NCBI GenBank assembly: GCA_958439195.1
Contig: OY288151.1
Span: 62,001 to 126,000 of the forward strand
Origin: an uncultured Paracoccaceae bacterium
Lineage (GTDB): Bacteria > Pseudomonadota > Alphaproteobacteria > Rhodobacterales > Rhodobacteraceae
Direction: 5' to 3'
DNA length: 64,000 nt
Part shown: positions 61,872 through 64,000 of the stretch, in pieces
How positions within the stretch are numbered: the first letter of the stretch is position 1
Layout of the letters: every line of letters starts with the position of its first letter
Program-made: the position numbers and the translations under genes
The notes under the pieces: model-generated
Databases searched by the model: none
Told to the model about the DNA's origin: nothing
Seen by the model: the letters and a program-made list of their open reading frames with translations, nothing else

Positions 61872-62263
61872 CCGCGCTGCAGGATGGTTTCAATTGTGGA
61901 CAGAAATGTTTCGGCTTTCAGCGGCTTTGGCAGGGTCGCATCAATCAACCCGCCCGAGGTTCTGATGTCTGCGCGATCGGCATCGGCGGTAAAGCGAATC
62001 ACGGGTGTGGTGGCGTTGCTTGAATTGCCCGACCGAAGATAGCGGATCACCCGGTCACCGGTGATGTGCGGCATGTTGTGATCAAACAGCATAAGGTCGA
62101 ATTTTGACCCAAGCGCCGCTTCCAGCGCACTGCGGCCATCGCCAACTACAGTCAGTTCGATATTGGTCGTCCCGGACAGGAACGCCATCACGATCTGCTG
62201 GTTGACCTCGTCATCCTCGGCCAAGAGAACGCGATACTTCTGGTGCTGTGCGGCTTCGCTCAT
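61868..62263 (-). CDS. Single-domain response regulator
   Basis: A 131-residue receiver with no output domain: LLAEDDEVNQQIV with the acidic pocket, acceptor Asp61 in MLFDHNMP, Thr in IRFTADA and the lysine in LPKPLK. Such proteins pass phosphate within a relay or bind a target. It lies between two hybrid kinases and overlaps the downstream one by 4 bases. The ATG at 62263 follows TAGGA; the frame opens at 62299. Confidence 0.9.
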   Translation of the reverse strand: MSEAAQHQKYRVLLAEDDEVNQQIVMAFLSGTTNIELTVVGDGRSALEAALGSKFDLMLFDHNMPHITGDRVIRYLRSGNSSNATTPVIRFTADADRADIRTSGGLIDATLPKPLKAETFLSTIETILQRG

Positions 62264-62408
62264 ACTCGATCCTACCTGCGATCTCTCGCCCGATATCACC
62301 GGACCACAACTCGTGGGCGAGAATGTGGTTAAAAAAGGGATAGAAACGTTTCCTAATGGTGAAGCAGAAAATGCGCATCAATCAAGCAGGAACTGCCATA
62401 CGCTGAAT

Positions 62409-64000
62409 TCAGCCCCGCAGCAGTGATTTCAACGCATGTAGCAGTTCCTTTCGCTTGAACGGCTTTGCCAGATGCGTATCAAACCCGCCCATGATGTAGT
62501 CAGCCACCTGATTGGGCATGGCATTTGCCGTGACCGCAATAGCCGGAACCGGGGAAACGGACAGGGCCGATTCGTGCCCGCGGATGGTGGCCAGCGCCCG
62601 CATCCCATCCAGAACAGGCATCGTGATATCCAGCAGCAAAAGGTCGAAAGGCTCCCGGCTTGCCATCGCGCTTTGCCAGGCGTCGATCGCCTCTTGGCCG
62701 TTTTCGACCATTGTTATGGCAACGCCTGTGGTTGCAAGCATTTCCGAAAGCACCATTCGATTTGTCAAATTATCGTCTGCAATCAACAGCTTGCGACCTG
62801 ACAACACAGACACGTCAAGCTCGGCTTCCGGTTCGGGTGGGGCAAAGGCATCCGGCGCCGCTTCGGGCAGCGGAATGATGACGCGCACATCGGTTCCGGC
62901 ACCTGGCGTGCTGTTCATGGTGATCATCCCGCCCATGAGAAGCACCAGTTGTCGCACGATGGACAGGCCAAGACCTGTGCCGCCAAACCGACGCGTCATT
63001 GACCCGTCAGCCTGTTCAAAACTTTCGAACACCCGCGACAATTGCGATTCGGTCATGCCGACGCCGGTGTCGCTGATGTCGATTGTCACGGGCTTTCCCG
63101 GACGACAGGACAGCTTTAGTCGCACACGCCCGGATTCGGTGAACTTGATCGCATTGCTCAGAAGGTTGTTCAGAACCTGAGTCAACCTGTGCGGGTCACC
63201 CATGCGCGGAAGGTCGGCCCCCGCGCTAAGCAGAACTTGCAGATCCAGTCCCTTCTCCTCGGCCTTTACGCGATGCAGCGCCTCGACCTGCATCAACACA
63301 TCCGACAGGATGATGGGCACGACCTCCAGCTCCATCTTGCCCGCTTCGATTTTTGACATGTCCAGGATCGAATTCAGCACCGTCAGCAGGGTTTCACCCG
63401 ATTGCCGGATTGTCGTGACCATGCGCTGTTTTTCCGGGGTCTTGATCAGACCCTGCAGAATTTCGGCCATGCCCAGCACGCCGTTCAATGGCGTGCGGAT
63501 TTCATGGCTCATGTTGGCAAGGAAAATTGATTTCGCACGGCTCATCTCTTCTGCCTTGGCGCGTGCCTCTTCCAGCCGTGTGGTCGATGCCAGTTCATCC
63601 GTAATGTCGGAAAAGGACACAACGACATGCTGTTCACTATCCGCCGGCGTCAAAGGCACGGCATTTGCGGAAAGCACGCGCCGCTGCCCATCGCTCAGAT
63701 GCAAGGCAAAGCGGATGTCACGCACGATCCCGCCTTTGGTCAAGGCCTGCTGGAATGGCAATTCCTCTTCTGGCAGGGGGGTTCCGTCGACGCATTGCAG
63801 GTTCCAGGTCGGATCGTTGTAGGTTCGCCCTCGTAACAGCGACCGTTCCAGATGCAGGATGCGTTCTGCTTCCTGGTTGGCGTAGGTGATTTCGCCCCGT
63901 TCGTTCAATACGGTCAGCGCAGCGATGGACGTATCCATCACCTCTGAAAGATAGGCCCGTCCGGCCTGCAACTGACGTTCAAGCCGTTTGCGCTCTGACA
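62409..64000 (-). CDS. Hybrid histidine kinase, N-terminus outside window
   Basis: The visible 529 residues run to the window edge with the frame still open (SERKRLERQLQAG first), so the sensor end is missing. One PAS domain (VMDTSIAALTVLNERGEITYANQEAE in parts, then VVVSFSDIT) leads into HisKA with FLANMSHEIRTPLNG, HATPase (NLLSNAIKFT, DTGVGM, GGTGLGLSIVRQL) and a receiver with LLIADDNLTN, LLLDITMP and AKPF. The gene ends 146 bases before the single-domain receiver gene on the same strand. Confidence 0.93.
   Translation of the reverse strand, partial: SERKRLERQLQAGRAYLSEVMDTSIAALTVLNERGEITYANQEAERILHLERSLLRGRTYNDPTWNLQCVDGTPLPEEELPFQQALTKGGIVRDIRFALHLSDGQRRVLSANAVPLTPADSEQHVVVSFSDITDELASTTRLEEARAKAEEMSRAKSIFLANMSHEIRTPLNGVLGMAEILQGLIKTPEKQRMVTTIRQSGETLLTVLNSILDMSKIEAGKMELEVVPIILSDVLMQVEALHRVKAEEKGLDLQVLLSAGADLPRMGDPHRLTQVLNNLLSNAIKFTESGRVRLKLSCRPGKPVTIDISDTGVGMTESQLSRVFESFEQADGSMTRRFGGTGLGLSIVRQLVLLMGGMITMNSTPGAGTDVRVIIPLPEAAPDAFAPPEPEAELDVSVLSGRKLLIADDNLTNRMVLSEMLATTGVAITMVENGQEAIDAWQSAMASREPFDLLLLDITMPVLDGMRALATIRGHESALSVSPVPAIAVTANAMPNQVADYIMGGFDTHLAKPFKRKELLHALKSLLRG

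Overview
The window looks like a chromosomal segment of an alphaproteobacterium of the Rhodobacter/Roseobacter group (Rhodobacterales). The evidence is high GC content, the syntenic runs mnmE-mnmG-rsmG-parA-parB and maf-aroE-coaE-dnaQ-secB, a complete RegB-SenC-RegA-HvrA redox locus, and a TRAP binding protein that closely resembles Rhodobacter TakP. No rRNA, tRNA, insertion sequence, prophage or CRISPR array was seen. Almost every gene belongs to a recognisable family, and no clear pseudogene was found.

Layout. 1-3.4 kb: the end of argG, then a leftward trio of phytanoyl-CoA-dioxygenase-like, sulfotransferase-like and class IV aminotransferase genes. 3.4-11.4 kb: exported MsrA, MutS, the heat-shock pair hrcA-grpE (leftward), and a rightward overlapping run rph-rdgB-ridA-hemW. 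11.4-18.8 kb: a leftward block parB-parA-rsmG-mnmG-mnmE-rho-hemJ with two parS-like palindromes, one inside rsmG and one on the mnmG start codon. 18.85-19.27 kb: a non-coding, locally AT-rich interval with DnaA-box-like 9-mers, the best candidate for the replication origin. 19.3-25.5 kb: maf-aroE-coaE-dnaQ, then secB and fxsA (leftward), then a Tim44-like gene, mltA and an Smr-domain gene. 25.5-38.8 kb: a mostly leftward set with an MFS transporter, a lipoprotein hydrolase, hslVU, trxA, addBA, murU-amgK (cell-wall sugar salvage) and tsaE. 38.8-43.2 kb: a PAS-domain protein with a consensus CtrA box upstream, then regB, senC, regA and hvrA. 43.2-54.4 kb: a LysR regulator, an HD phosphohydrolase, ahcY, two proteins of unknown function, EVE and YciI proteins, gpsA, tsaD, hemD, a mitofilin-like protein and HemY. 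54.6-58.2 kb: a TakP-type TRAP transporter whose binding-protein gene faces the permease genes. 58.5-64 kb: a phosphorelay locus (receiver plus degenerate GGDEF-like protein, Hpt protein, two hybrid kinases and a single-domain receiver), cut by the window end.

How it fits together. The centre of the window is a chromosome maintenance region (parABS and putative oriC) surrounded by translation, repair and proteostasis genes. The right part is regulatory: redox control (Reg), likely CtrA-linked control of a DivL-like PAS protein, and a largely self-contained phosphorelay with no recognisable DNA-binding output. The last of these, with its GGDEF-like output domain lacking the GGDEF residues, is the best candidate for an undescribed system. 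All functional assignments come from reading motifs and gene order; no database search was run.
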